Assembly: GCA_947172415.1 (NCBI GenBank)
Contig: OX359197.1
Span: 7,441,673-7,505,672, forward strand
Length of the DNA: 64,000 nt
DNA from: Chondrosia reniformis
Lineage: Eukaryota; Porifera; Demospongiae; Chondrillida; Chondrillidae
Direction of reading: 5' to 3'
Shown here piece by piece: positions 48,604 through 61,800 of this stretch. The position numbers and the translations under genes are program-made. The stretch's first letter is position 1. Each line of letters starts with the position of its first letter. Under the pieces are notes generated by a model. It was not told the DNA's origin. It ran no database searches and was given only the letters and a program-made list of their open reading frames with translations.

Positions 48604-51600
48604 ATAGAGTGACAGCCCTCAATGTACATTAAATTCTGGTATAAAAAGTTAATGTATTGTGAGAGATAGGGCAAATTTTAAGTTGCATCAAAATTTCAAA
48701 AACACATTGAACATACTCCATAGGTGTCTGTGAATGCTGACACAAAGTCACAGCTTCATATGTGTCCATTTGATAGAGTTACAGCCCTCAGTGTACATTA
48801 AATTCTTGTATACAAAGTTAATGTATTGTGAGAGATAGGACAAATTTTAAGTTGCATCAAAATTTCAGAAAACACATTGAACATACTCCATAGGTGACTG
48901 TGAATGCTGACACAAAGTCACAGCTTCATATGTGTCCATTTGATAGAGTTACAGCCCTCAATGTAAATTACATTCTGGTATACAAAGTTAATGTATGGTA
49001 AGAGATAGGGCAAATTTTAAATTGCATCAAAATTTCAAAAACTCTTTGGGCATACTCCATAGGTGTCTGTGAATGCTGACACAAAGTCACAGCTTCATAT
49101 GTGTCCATTTGATAGAGTTACAGCCCTCAGTGTACATTAAATTCTTGTATACAAAGTTAATGTATGGTGAGAGATAGGGCAAATTTTAAGTTGCATCAAA
49201 ATTTCAAAAACACATTGAACATACTCCATAGGTGACTGTGAATGCTGACACAAAGTCACAGCTTCATATGTGTCCATTTGATAGAGTTACAGCCCTCAAT
49301 GTAAATTACATTCTTGTATACAAAGTTAATGTATGGTAAGAGATAGGGCAAATTTTAAATTGCATCAAAATTTCAAAAACTCTTTGGGCATACTCCATAG
49401 GTGTCTGTGAATGCTGACACAAAGTCACAGCTTCATATGTGTCCATTTGATAGAGTTACAGCCCTCAATGTAAATTACATTCTGGTATACAAAGTTAATG
49501 TATGGTAAGAGATAGGGCAAATTTTAAATTGCATCAAAATTTCAAAAACTCTTTGGGCATACTCCATAGGTGTCTGTGAATGCTGACACAAAGTCACAGC
49601 TTCATATGTGTCCATTTGATAGAGTTACAGCCCTCAGTGTACATTAAATTCTTGTATACAAAGTTAATGTATGGTGAGAGATAGGGCAAATTTTAAGTTG
49701 CATCAAAATTTCAAAAACACATTGAACATACTCCATAGGTGACTGTGAATGCTGACACAAAGTCACAGCTTCATATGTGTCCATTTGATAGAGTTACAGC
49801 CCTCAATGTACATTACATTCTGGTATACAAAGTTAATGTATGGTGAGAGATAGGGCAAATTTTAAGTTGCATCAAAATTTCAAAAACACATTGAACATAC
49901 TCCATAGGTGACTGTGAATGCTGACACAAAGTCACAGCTTCATATGTGTCCATTTGATAGAGTTACAGCCCTCAATGTAAATTACATTCTGGTATACAAA
50001 GTTAATGTATGGTGAGAGATAGGGCAAATTTTAAATTGCATCAAAATTTCAAAAACTCTTTGGGCATACTCCGTAGGTGTCTGTGAATGCTGATACAAAG
50101 TCACAGCTTCCTATGTGTCCATTTAATAGAGTTACAGCCCTCAATGTACATTACATTCTGCTTTACAAAGTTAATGTATGGTGAGAGATAGGGCAAATTT
50201 TAAGTTGCATCAAAATTTCAAAAACACATTGAACATACTCCATAGATGTCTGTGAATGCTGACACAAAGTCACAGCTTCATATGTGTCCATTTGATAGAG
50301 TTACAGCCCTCAATGTAAATTACATTCTGGTATACAAAGTTAATGTATGGTGAGAGATAGGGCAAATTTTAAATTGCATCAAAATTTCAAAAACTCTTTG
50401 GGCATACTCCATAGGTGTCTGTGAATGCTGACACAAAGTCACAGCTTCATATGTGTCCATTTGATAGAGTTACAGCCCTCAATGTACATTAAATTCTTGT
50501 ATACAAAGTTAATGTATGGTGAGAGATAGGGCAAATTTAAAGTTGCATCAAAATTTCAAAAACTCTTTGGGCATACTCCATAGGTGACTGTGAATGCTGA
50601 CACAAAGTCACAGCTTCATATGTGTCCATTTAATAGAGTTACAGCCCTCAATGTACATTACATTCTGGTTTACAAAGTTAATGTAATGTGAGAGATAGGG
50701 CAAATTTTAAGTTGCATCAAAATTTCAAAAACACATTGAACATACTCCATAGGTGACTGTGAATGCTGACACAAAGTCACAGCTTCATATCTATAAATTT
50801 GATAGAGTTACAGCCCTCAATGTACATTAAATTCTTGTATACAAAGTTAATGTATGGTAAGAGATAGGACAAATTTTAAATTGCATCAAAATTTTAAAAA
50901 CTCTTTGGGCATACTCCATAGGTGTGTCTGAATGCTGACACAAAGTCACAGCTTCATATGTGTCCATTTGATAGAGTTACAGCCCTAAAAGTACATTTAC
51001 ATTCTGGTATACAAAGTTAATGTATGGTAAGAGATAGGACAAATTTTAAGTTGCATTAAAATTTCAAAAACTCTTTGGGCATACTCCATAGGTGTCTGTG
51101 AACGCTGACACAAAGTCACAGCTTCATGTGTATCCATTTGATAGAGTTACAGCCCTCAATGTAAATTACATTCTTGTATACAAAGTTAATGTATGGTGAG
51201 AGATAGGGCAAATTTAAAGTTGCATCAAAATTTCAAAAACTCTTTGGGCATACTCCATAGGTGACTGTGAATGCTGACACAAAGTCACAGCTTCATATGT
51301 GTCCATTTAATAGAGTTACAGCCCTCAATGTACATTACATTCTGGTTTACAAAGTTAATGTAATGTGAGAGATAGGGCAAATTTTAAGTTGCATCAAAAT
51401 TTCAAAAACACATTGAACATACTCCATAGGTGACTGTGAATGCTGACACAAAGTCACAGCTTCATATCTATAAATTTGATAGAGTTACAGCCCTCAATGT
51501 ACATTAAATTCTTGTATACAAAGTTAATGTATGGTAAGAGATAGGACAAATTTTAAATTGCATCAAAATTTTAAAAACTCTTTGGGCATACTCCATAGGT

Positions 51601-54600
51601 GTGTCTGAATGCTGACACAAAGTCACAGCTTCATATGTGTCCATTTGATAGAGTTACAGCCCTAAAAGTACATTTACATTCTGGTATACAAAGTTAATGT
51701 ATGGTAAGAGATAGGACAAATTTTAAGTTGCATTAAAATTTCAAAAACTCTTTGGGCATACTCCATAGGTGTCTGTGAACGCTGACACAAAGTCACAGCT
51801 TCATGTGTATCCATTTGATAGAGTTACAGCCCTCAATGTAAATTACATTCTTGTATACAAAGTTAATGTATGGTGAGAGATAGGGCAAATTTTAAATTGC
51901 ATCAAAATTTCAAAAACTCTTTGGGCATACTCCATAGGTGTCTGTGAATGCTGACACAAAGTCACAGCTTCATATGTGTCCATTTGATAGAGTTACAGCC
52001 CTCAATGTACATTAAATTCTTGTATACAAAGTTAATGTATGGTGAGAGATAGGGCAAATTTAAAGTTGCATCAAAATTTCAAAAACTCTTTGGGCATACT
52101 CCATAGGTGACTGTGAATGCTGACACAAAGTCACAGCTTCATATGTGTCCATTTAATAGAGTTACAGCCCTCAATGTACATTACATTCTGGTTTACAAAG
52201 TTAATGTAATGTGAGAGATAGGGCAAATTTTAAGTTGCATCAAAATTTCAAAAACACATTGAACATACTCCATAGGTGACTGTGAATGCTGACACAAAGT
52301 CACAGCTTCATATCTATAAATTTGATAGAGTTACAGCCCTCAATGTACATTAAATTCTTGTATACAAAGTTAATGTATGGTAAGAGATAGGGCAAATTTT
52401 AAATTGCATCAAAATTTTAAAAACTCTTTGGGCATACTCCATAGGTGTGTCTGAATGCTGACACAAAGTCACAGCTTCATATGTGTCCATTTGATAGAGT
52501 TACAGCCCTCAAAGTACATTTACATTCTGGTATACAAAGTTAATGTATGGTAAGAGATAGGACAAATTTTAAGTTGCATTAAAATTTCAAAAACTCTTTG
52601 GGCATACTCCATAGGTGTCTGTGAACGCTGACACAAAGTCACAGCTTCATGTGTATCCATTTGATAGAGTTACAGCCCTCAATGTAAATTACATTCTTGT
52701 ATACAAAGTTAATGTATGGTGAGAGATAGGGCAAATTTTAAATTGCATCAAAATTTCAAAAACTCTTTGGGCATACTCCATAGGTGTCTGTGAATGCTGA
52801 CACAAAGTCACAGCTTCATATGTGTCCATTTGATAGAGTTACAGCCCTCAATGTAAATTACATTCTTGTATACAAAGTTAATGAATTGTTAGAGATAGGA
52901 AAAATTTTAAGTTGCATCAAAATTTCAAAAATACATTGAACATACTCCATAGGTGACTGTGAATGCTGACACAAAGTCACAGCTTCATATGTGTCCATTT
53001 GATAGAGTCACAGCCCTCAATGTACATTACATTCTGGTATATATACAAAGTTAATGTAATGTGAGAGATAAGGCAACTTTTAAGTTGTATCAAAATTTCA
53101 AAAACTCTTTGGGCATACTCCATAGGTGTCTGTGAATGCTGACACAAAGTCACAGCTTCATATGTGTCCATTTGATAGAGTCACAGCCCTCAATGTACAT
53201 TACATTCTGGTATATATACAAAGTTAATGTATGGTGAGAGATAAGGCAAATTTTTAATTGCATCAAAATTTTAAAAACTCTTTGGGCATACTCCATAGGT
53301 GTCTGTGAATGCTGACACAAAGTCACAGCTTCATATGTGTCCATTTGATAGAGTTACAGCCCTCAATGTACATTACATTCTGGTATACAAAGTTAATGTA
53401 TGGTAAGAGATAGGACAAATTTTAAGTTGCATCAAAATTTCAAAAACACATTGAACATACTCCATAGGTGTCTGTGAATGCTGACACAAAGTCACAGCTT
53501 CATATGTGTCCATTTGATAGAGTTACAGCCCTCAATGTACATTACATTCTGGTATACAAAGTTAATGTATGGTAAGAGATAGGACAAATTTTAAGTTGCA
53601 TCAAAATTTCAAAAACACATTGAACATACTCCATAGGTGTCTGTGAATGCTGACACAAAGTCACAGCTTCATATGTGTCCATTTGATAGAGTTACAGCCC
53701 TCAATGTACATTACATTCTGGTATACAAAGTTAATGTATGGTAAGAGATAGGACAAATTTTAAGTTGCATCAAAATTTCAAAAACTCTTTGGGCATACTC
53801 CATAGGTGTCTGTGAATGCTTACACAAAGTCACAGCTTCATATGTGTCCATTTGATAGAGTTACAGCCCTCAATGTAAATTACATTCTGGTATACAAAGT
53901 TAATGAATTGTTAGAGATAGGAAAAATTTTAAGTTGCATCAAAATTTCAAAAACACATTGAACATACTCCATAGGTGACTGTGAATGCTGACACAAAGTC
54001 ACAGCTTCATATCTCTCCATTTGATAGAGTCACAGCCCTCAATGTACATTACATTCTGGTATATATACAAAGTTAATGTAATGTGAGAGATAAGGCAACT
54101 TTTAAGTTGTATCAAAATTTCAAAAACTCTTTGGGCATACTCCATAGGTGTCTGTGAATGCTGACACAAAGTCACAGCTTCATATGTGTCCATTTGATAG
54201 AGTCACAGCCCTCAATGTACATTACATTCTGGTATATATACAAAGTTAATGTATGGTGAGAGATAAGTCAAATTTTTAATTGCATCAAAATTTTAAAAAC
54301 TCTTTGGGCATACTCCATAGGTGTCTGTGAATGCTGACACAAAGTCATAGCTTCATATGTGTCCATTTGATAGAGTTACAGCCCTCAATGTACATTACAT
54401 TCTTGTATACAAAGTTAATGTATGGTAAGAGATAGGACAAATTTTAAGTTGCATCAAAATTTCAAAAACACATTGAACATACTCCATAGGTGTCTGTGAA
54501 TGCTGACACAAAGTCACAGCTTCATATGTGTCCATTTGATAGAGTTACAGCCCTCAATGTACATTACATTCTGGTATACAAAGTTAATGTATGGTAAGAG

Positions 54601-54888
54601 ATAGGACAAATTTTAAGTTGCATCAAAATTTCAAAAACACATTGAACATACTCCATAGGTGTCTGTGAATGCTGACACAAAGTCACAGCTTCATATGTGT
54701 CCATTTGATAGAGTTACAGCCCTCAATGTACATTACATTCTGGTATACAAAGTTAATGTATGGTAAGAGATAGGACAAATTTTAAGTTGCATCAAAATTT
54801 CAAAAACTCTTTGGGCATACTCCATAGGTGTCTGTGAATGCTGACATAAAGTCACAGCTTCATATGTGTCCATTTGATAGGGTTACAG
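48604..54888 (-). repeat. Satellite array, reverse orientation, about 37 monomers
   Basis: Reverse array with local 677 bp periodicity (for example the CCCTAAAAGTACATTTAC variant at about 50,981 and 51,658) and TATATATAC-type longer monomers near 53,040-53,220 and 54,060-54,240. Confidence 0.96.
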
Positions 54889-56202
54889 AACTATAGTTTT
54901 ACATACTATTTTGTACTATATAGAGATAATTGCGTAATATTATATATGGCCGACCGTTAGAAGGTGTATTTAACGATAAAATTCGATACTATATCCGAAA
55001 ATCTAGAAGACTTTCTAAATTTTATTATACATTGGGAAATGCACTGTGTAGCACTTGATTGTTATTGAAGCACTATCTATCCATATTTAATATATGGATC
55101 TGGTTAAAGTGCAATTTCGTCAATCGACGGCCAACGAAACTCCAAAGAAAAAAAGTTGGACCATACCGAACGCTACCATCCACGACGCTCATAGGCCGGG
55201 ATCGGTGGTAACGCTCTGCCGAGTTGAGCTTTGGGTGTCACTTGCGTGAGAAGAACCAGTTCTTCTCGATATGGCCGACTCATATGAATCCTAAGATATC
55301 AGATGCCAATCCCACATTACGTGGAACTCCCCCGAAATCCGGATTATTGGTGAGCACGTCTCTATGGCACCAACCGATTAGGAGACAGCTTCAGAGTCTA
55401 AGCGCTACCAACCTCTATGGGAACCGCAACCACCATAGAGATGTGTCCAGGTAGGCCTACTATATAAGGTTTTTCGCTTCTATTTATATGAAGTTTTGTC
55501 CAAAGAAAACGGTTGTGGTTGGGGCTTTTTTTATATATTTCTCGTTATTTCCAGATCGGTGAACTGTTCCAAGCAAGTTTAAAGACATAGGCAGTATTTG
55601 TGGTTCATCTGAAAACTGGGGAAAGCGGAAATAATCCTGTAAGTGTCTTGATGGGCCGAGGAGAACGACTTTTCTGATCCCAATTATTTTCGAGAAATCG
55701 TCAATTTATTCCACTCTAATTCTAGATCAGTAAATCGTTCCAAGCAATTTTACACACATACGCAGTATTTCCAATACATCTCAAAACTGTGGCAAATGGG
55801 TAAAAGCCTGTATGTGTCTTGGTGGAGGGAGGAGAGCGACTTTTCATGATACAGAAAACTGGATATAGTGCGAGGTCCGATATTTATCGCCTTGACGATA
55901 TTAATGTTTATGATTGATATTGCAACTGACCCGGCTGTATGAATTACTCTAAGTCTAATTCCAAACTTAAATTTTAGCGTATATAAATAAATTCTAATTT
56001 CTAGATATATGTTAAATAATGTTTTTAAGGAAACTAGCTCCAAAAATGTTTTAAATTATTCTTTCTATACGTACGTAAATAGCTATTGTGTGAGAGAGGG
56101 AAAAGATGAACATACATTATAAACTTCAAAAACGTTTTGCAAATGTTTCATACATGCCTGTGAATGCTGACATCAAGTATTACTCTCATATGTTAGTGTT
56201 TG
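54889..56202 (-). repeat. Spacer element copy A4 (complete, reverse)
   Basis: Complete 1,314 bp copy. It has GGAACTCCCCCG like A3 and GGATATAG like A5. The conserved right end lies at 54,889 and the degraded-monomer edge at about 56,085-56,202. Confidence 0.93.
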
Positions 56203-57574
56203 ATAGAGTGACAGCCCTCAATGTACATTAAATTCTGGTATACAAAGTTAATGTATGGTGAGAGATAGGGCAAATTTTAAATTGCATCAAAATTTCAAAA
56301 ACACATTGAACATACTCCATAGGTGTCTGTGAATGCTGACACAAAGTCACAGCTTCATATCTATAAATTTGATAGAGTTACAGCCCTCAATGTACATTAA
56401 ATTCTTGTATACAAAGTTAATGTATGGTAAGAGATAGGACAAATTTTAAATTGCATCAAAATTTTAAAAACTCTTTGGGCATACTCCATAGGTGTGTCTG
56501 AATGCTGACACAAAGTCACAGCTTCATATGTGTCCATTTGATAGAGTTACAGCCCTCAAAGTACATTTACATTCTGTTATACAAAGTTAATGTATGGTAA
56601 GAGATAGGACAAATTTTAAGTTGCATTAAAATTTCAAAAACTCTTTTGGCATACTCCATAGGTGTCTGTGAATGCTTACACAAAGTCACAGCTTCATATG
56701 TGTCCATTTGATAGAGTTACAGCCCTCAATGTAAATTACATTCTGGTATACAAAGTTAATGAATTGTTAGAGATAGGAAAAATTTTAAGTTGCATCAAAA
56801 TTTCAAAAATACATTGAACATACTCCATAGGTGTCTGTGAATGCTGACACAAAGTCACAGCTTCATATCTCTCCATTTGATAGAGTCACAGCCCTCAATG
56901 TACATTACATTCTGGTATATATACAAAGTTAATGTAATGTGAGAGATAAGGCAACTTTTAAGTTGTATCAAAATTTCAAAAACTCTTTCGGCATACTCCA
57001 TAGGTGTCTGTGAATGCTGACACAAAGTCACAGCTTCATATGTGTCCATTTGATAGAGTCACAGCCCTCAATGTACATTACATTCTGGTATATATACAAA
57101 GTTAATGTATGGTGAGAGATAAGGCAAATTTTTAATTGCATCAAAATTTTAAAAACTCTTTGGGCATACTCCATAGGTGTCTGTGAATGCTGACACAAAG
57201 TCACAGCTTCATATGTGTCCATTTGATAGAGTTACAGCCCTCAATGTACATTAAATTCTGGTATACAAAGTTAATGTATGGTAAGAGATAGGACAAATTT
57301 TAAGTTGCATCAAAATTTCAAAAACACATTGAACATACTCCATAGGTGTCTGTGAATGCTGACACAAAGTCACAGCTTCATATGTGTCCATTTGATAGAG
57401 TTACAGCCCTCAATGTACATTACATTCTGGTATACAAAGTTAATGTATGGTAAGAGATAGGACAAATTTTAAGTTGCATCAAAATTTCAAAAACTCTTTG
57501 GGCATACTCCATAGGTGTCTGTGAATGCTGACATAAAGTCACAGCTTCATATGTGTCCATTTGATAGGGTTACA
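56203..57574 (-). repeat. Satellite array, reverse orientation, about 8 monomers
   Basis: The shortest array segment between two spacers. Its diagnostic monomers at 56,855 and 57,028 match those at 52,977 and 53,150 (offset 3,878 bp), so it was probably copied from the neighbouring array. Confidence 0.96.
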
Positions 57575-58888
57575 GAACTATAGTTTTACATACTATTTTG
57601 TACTATATAGAGATAATTGCGTAATATTATATATGGCCGACCGTCAGAAGGTGTATTTAACGATAAAATTCGATACTATATCCGAAAATCTAGAAGACTT
57701 TCTAAATTTTATTATACATTGGGAAATGCACTGTGTAGCACTTGATTGTTATTGAAGCACTATCTATCCATATTTAATATATGGATCTGGTTAAAGTGCA
57801 ATTTCGTCAATCGACGGCCAACGAAACTCCAAAGAAAAAAAGTTGGACCATACCGAACGCTACCATCCACGACGCTCATAGGCCGGGATCGGTGGTAACG
57901 CTCTGCCGAGTTGAGCTTTGGGTGTCACTTGCGTGAGAAGAACCAGTTCTTCTCGATATGGCCGACTCATATGAATCCTAAGATATCAGATGCCAATTCC
58001 ACATTACGTGGAACCCCCCCGAAATCCGGATTATTGGTGAGCACGTCTCTATGGCACCAACCGATTAGGAGACAGCTTCAGAGTCTAAGCGCTACCAACC
58101 TCTATGGGAACCGCAACCACCATAGAGATGTGTCCAGGTAGGCCTACTATATAAGGTTTTTCGCTTCTATTTATATGAAGTTTTGTCCAAAGAAAACGGT
58201 TGTGGTTGGGGCTTTTTTTATATATTTCTCGTTATTTCCAGATCGGTGAACTGTTCCAAGCAAGTTTAAAGACATAGGCAGTATTTGTGGTTCATCTGAA
58301 AACTGGGGAAAGCGGAAATAATCCTGTAAGTGTCTTGATGGGCCGAGGAGAACGACTTTTCTGATCCCAATTATTTTCGAGAAATCGTCAATTTATTCCA
58401 CTCTAATTCTAGATCAGTAAATCGTTCCAAGCAATTTTACACACATACGCAGTATTTCCAATACATCTCAAAACTGTGGCAAATGGGTAAAAGCCTGTAT
58501 GTGTCTTGGTGGAGGGAGGAGAGCGACTTTTCATGATACAGAAAACTGGATATAGTGCGAGGTCCGATATTTATCGCCTTGACGATATTAATGTTTATGA
58601 TTGATATTGCAACTGACCCGGCTGTATGAATTACTCTAAGTCTAATTCCAAACTTAAATTTTAGCGTATATAAATAAATTCTAATTTCTAGATATATGTT
58701 AAATAATGTTTTTAAGGAAACTAGCTCCAAAAATGTTTTAAATTATTCTTTCTATACGTACCTAAATAGCTATTGTGAGAGAGAGGGAAAAGATGAACAT
58801 ACATTATAAACTTCAAAAACGTTTTGCAAATGTTTCATACATGCCTGTGAATGCTGACATGAAGTATTACTCTCATATGTTAGTGTTT
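57575..58888 (-). repeat. Spacer element copy A5 (complete, reverse)
   Basis: Complete 1,314 bp copy. It combines GGAACCCCCCCG, as in A1/A2, with GGATATAG, as in A4. It has private changes GACCGTCAGAAGG and GCCAATTCCAC. Confidence 0.93.
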
Positions 58889-61800
58889 GATAGAGTGACA
58901 GCCCTCAATGTACATTACATTCTGGTATAAAAAGTTAATATATGGTGAGAGATAGGGCAAATTTTAAGTTGCATCAAAATTTCAAAAACACATTGAACAT
59001 ACTCCATAGGTGACTGTGAATGCTGACACAAAGTCACAGCTTCATATGTGTCCATTTGATAGAGTTACAGCCCTCAATGTAAATTACATTCTGGTATACA
59101 AAGTTAATGTATGGTGAGAAATAGGGCAAATTTTAAATTGCATCAAAATTTCAAAAACACATTGAACATACTGCATAGGTGTCTGTGAACGCTGACACAA
59201 AGTCACAGCTTCATATGTGTCCATTTGATAGAGTTACAGCCCTCAGTGTACATTAAATTCTTGTATACAAAGTTAATGTATGGTGAGAGATAGGGCAAAT
59301 TTTAAGTTGCATCAAAATTTCAAAAACACATTGAACATACTCCATAGGTGACTGTGAATGCTGACACAAAGTCACAGCTTCATATCTATAAATTTGATAG
59401 AGTTACAGCCCTCAATGTACATTAAATTCTTGTATACAAAGTTAATGTATGGTAAGAGATAGGGCAAATTTTAAATTGCATAAAAATTTTAAAAACTCTT
59501 TGGGCATACTCCATAGGTGTGTCTGAATGCTGACACAAAGTCACAGCTTCATATGTGTCCATTTGATAGAGTTACAGCCCTCAAAGTACATTTACATTCT
59601 GGTATACAAAGTTAATGTATGGTAAGAGATAGGACAAATTTTAAGTCGCATTAAAATTTCAAAAACTCTTTGGGCATACTCCATAGGTGTGTCTGAATGC
59701 TGACACAAAGTCACAGCTTCATATGTGTCCATTTGATAGAGTTACAGCCCTCAAAGTACATTTACATTCTGGTATACAAAGTTAATGTATGGTAAGAGAT
59801 AGGACAAATTTTAAGTCGCATAAAATTTCAAAAACTCTTTGGGCATACTCCATAGGTGTCTGTGAATGCTTACACAAAGTCACAGCTTCATATGTGTCCA
59901 TTTGATAGAGTTACAGCCCTCAATGTAAATTACATTCTTGTATACAAAGTTAATGTATGGTGAGAGATAGGGCAAATTTTAAATTGCATCAAAATTTCAA
60001 AAACTCTTTGGGCATACTCCATAGGTGTCTGTGAATGCTGACACAAAGTCACAGCTTCATATGTGTCCATTTGATAGAGTTACAGCCCTCAATGTACATT
60101 AAATTCTTGTATACAAAGTTAATGTATGGTGAGAGATAGGGCAAATTTTAAGTTGCATCAAAATTTCAAAAACACATTGAACATACTCCATAGGTGACTG
60201 TGAATGCTGACACAAAGTCACAGCTTCATATCTATAAATTTGATAGAGTTACAGCCCTCAATGTACATTAAATTCTTGTATACAAAGTTAATGTATGGTA
60301 AGAGATAGGGCAAATTTTAAATTGCATCAAAATTTTAAAAACTCTTTGGGCATACTCCATAGGTGTGTCTGAATGCTGACACAAAGTCACAGCTTCATAT
60401 GTGTCCATTTGATAGAGTTACAGCCCTCAAAGTACATTTACATTCTGGTATACAAAGTTAATGTATGGTAAGAGATAGGACAAATTTTAAGTCGCATTAA
60501 AATTTCAAAAACTCTTTGGGCATACTCCATAGGTGTGTCTGAATGCTGACACAAAGTCACAGCTTCATATGTGTCCATTTGATAGAGTTACAGCCCTCAA
60601 AGTACATTTACATTCTGGTATACAAAGTTAATGTATGGTAAGAGATAGGACAAATTTTAAGTCGCATTAAAATTTCAAAAACTCTTTGGGCATACTCCAT
60701 AGGTGTCTGTGAATGCTTACACAAAGTCACAGCTTCATATGTGTCCATTTGATAGAGTTACAGCCCTCAATGTAAATTACATTCTTGTATACAAAGTTAA
60801 TGTATGGTGAGAGATAGGGCAAATTTTAAATTGCATCAAAATTTCAAAAACTCTTTGGGCATACTCCATAGGTGTCTGTGAATGCTGACACAAAGTCACA
60901 GCTTCATATGTGTCCATTTGATAGAGTTACAGCCCTCAATGTACATTAAATTCTTGTATACAAAGTTAATGGATGGTGAGAGATAGGGCAAATTTTAAGT
61001 TGCATCAAAATTTCAAAAACACATTGAACATACTCCATAGGTGACTGTGAATGCTTACACAAAGTAACAGCTTCATATCTATAAATTTGATAGAGTTACA
61101 GCCCTCAATGTACATTAAATTCTTGTATACAAAGTTAATGTATGGTAAGAGATAGGGCAAATTTTAAATTGCATCAAAATTTTAAAAACTCTTTGGGCAT
61201 ACTCCATAGGTGTGTCTGAATGCTGACACAAAGTCACAGCTTCATATGTGTCCATTTGATAGAGTTACAGCCCTCAAAGTACATTTACATTCTGGTATAC
61301 AAAGTTAATGTATGGTAAGAGATAGGACAAATTTTAAGTCGCATTAAAATTTCAAAAACTCTTTGGGCATACTCCATAGGTGTGTCTGAATGCTGACACA
61401 AAGTCACAGCTTCATATGTGTCCATTTGATAGAGTTACAGCCCTCAAAGTACATTTACATTCTGGTTTACAAAGTTAATATATGGTAAGAGATAGGACAA
61501 ATTTTAAGTCGCATTAAAATTTCAAAAACTCTTTGGGCATACTCCATAGGTGTCTGTGAATGCTTACACAAAGTCACAGCTTCATATGTGTCCATTTGAT
61601 AGAGTTACAGCCCTCAATGTAAATTACATTCTTGTATACAAAGTTAATGTATGGTGAGAGATAGGGCAAATTTTAAATTGCATCAAAATTTCAAAAACTC
61701 TTTGGGCATACTCCATAGGTGTCTGTGAATGCTGACACAAAGTCACAGCTTCATATGTGTCCATTTGATAGAGTTACAGCCCTCAATGTACATTAAATTC

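Noticed and set aside
57561-57755. 64-codon frame at the edge of spacer A5
   Set aside because: Open only in A5 because of private substitutions; broken in the other copies.
57840-57930. 5S rRNA gene within the spacer
   Set aside because: Only short words match (GACCATACC, CCGAGTTGAGC). The internal spacing and the 3' half do not fit 5S.
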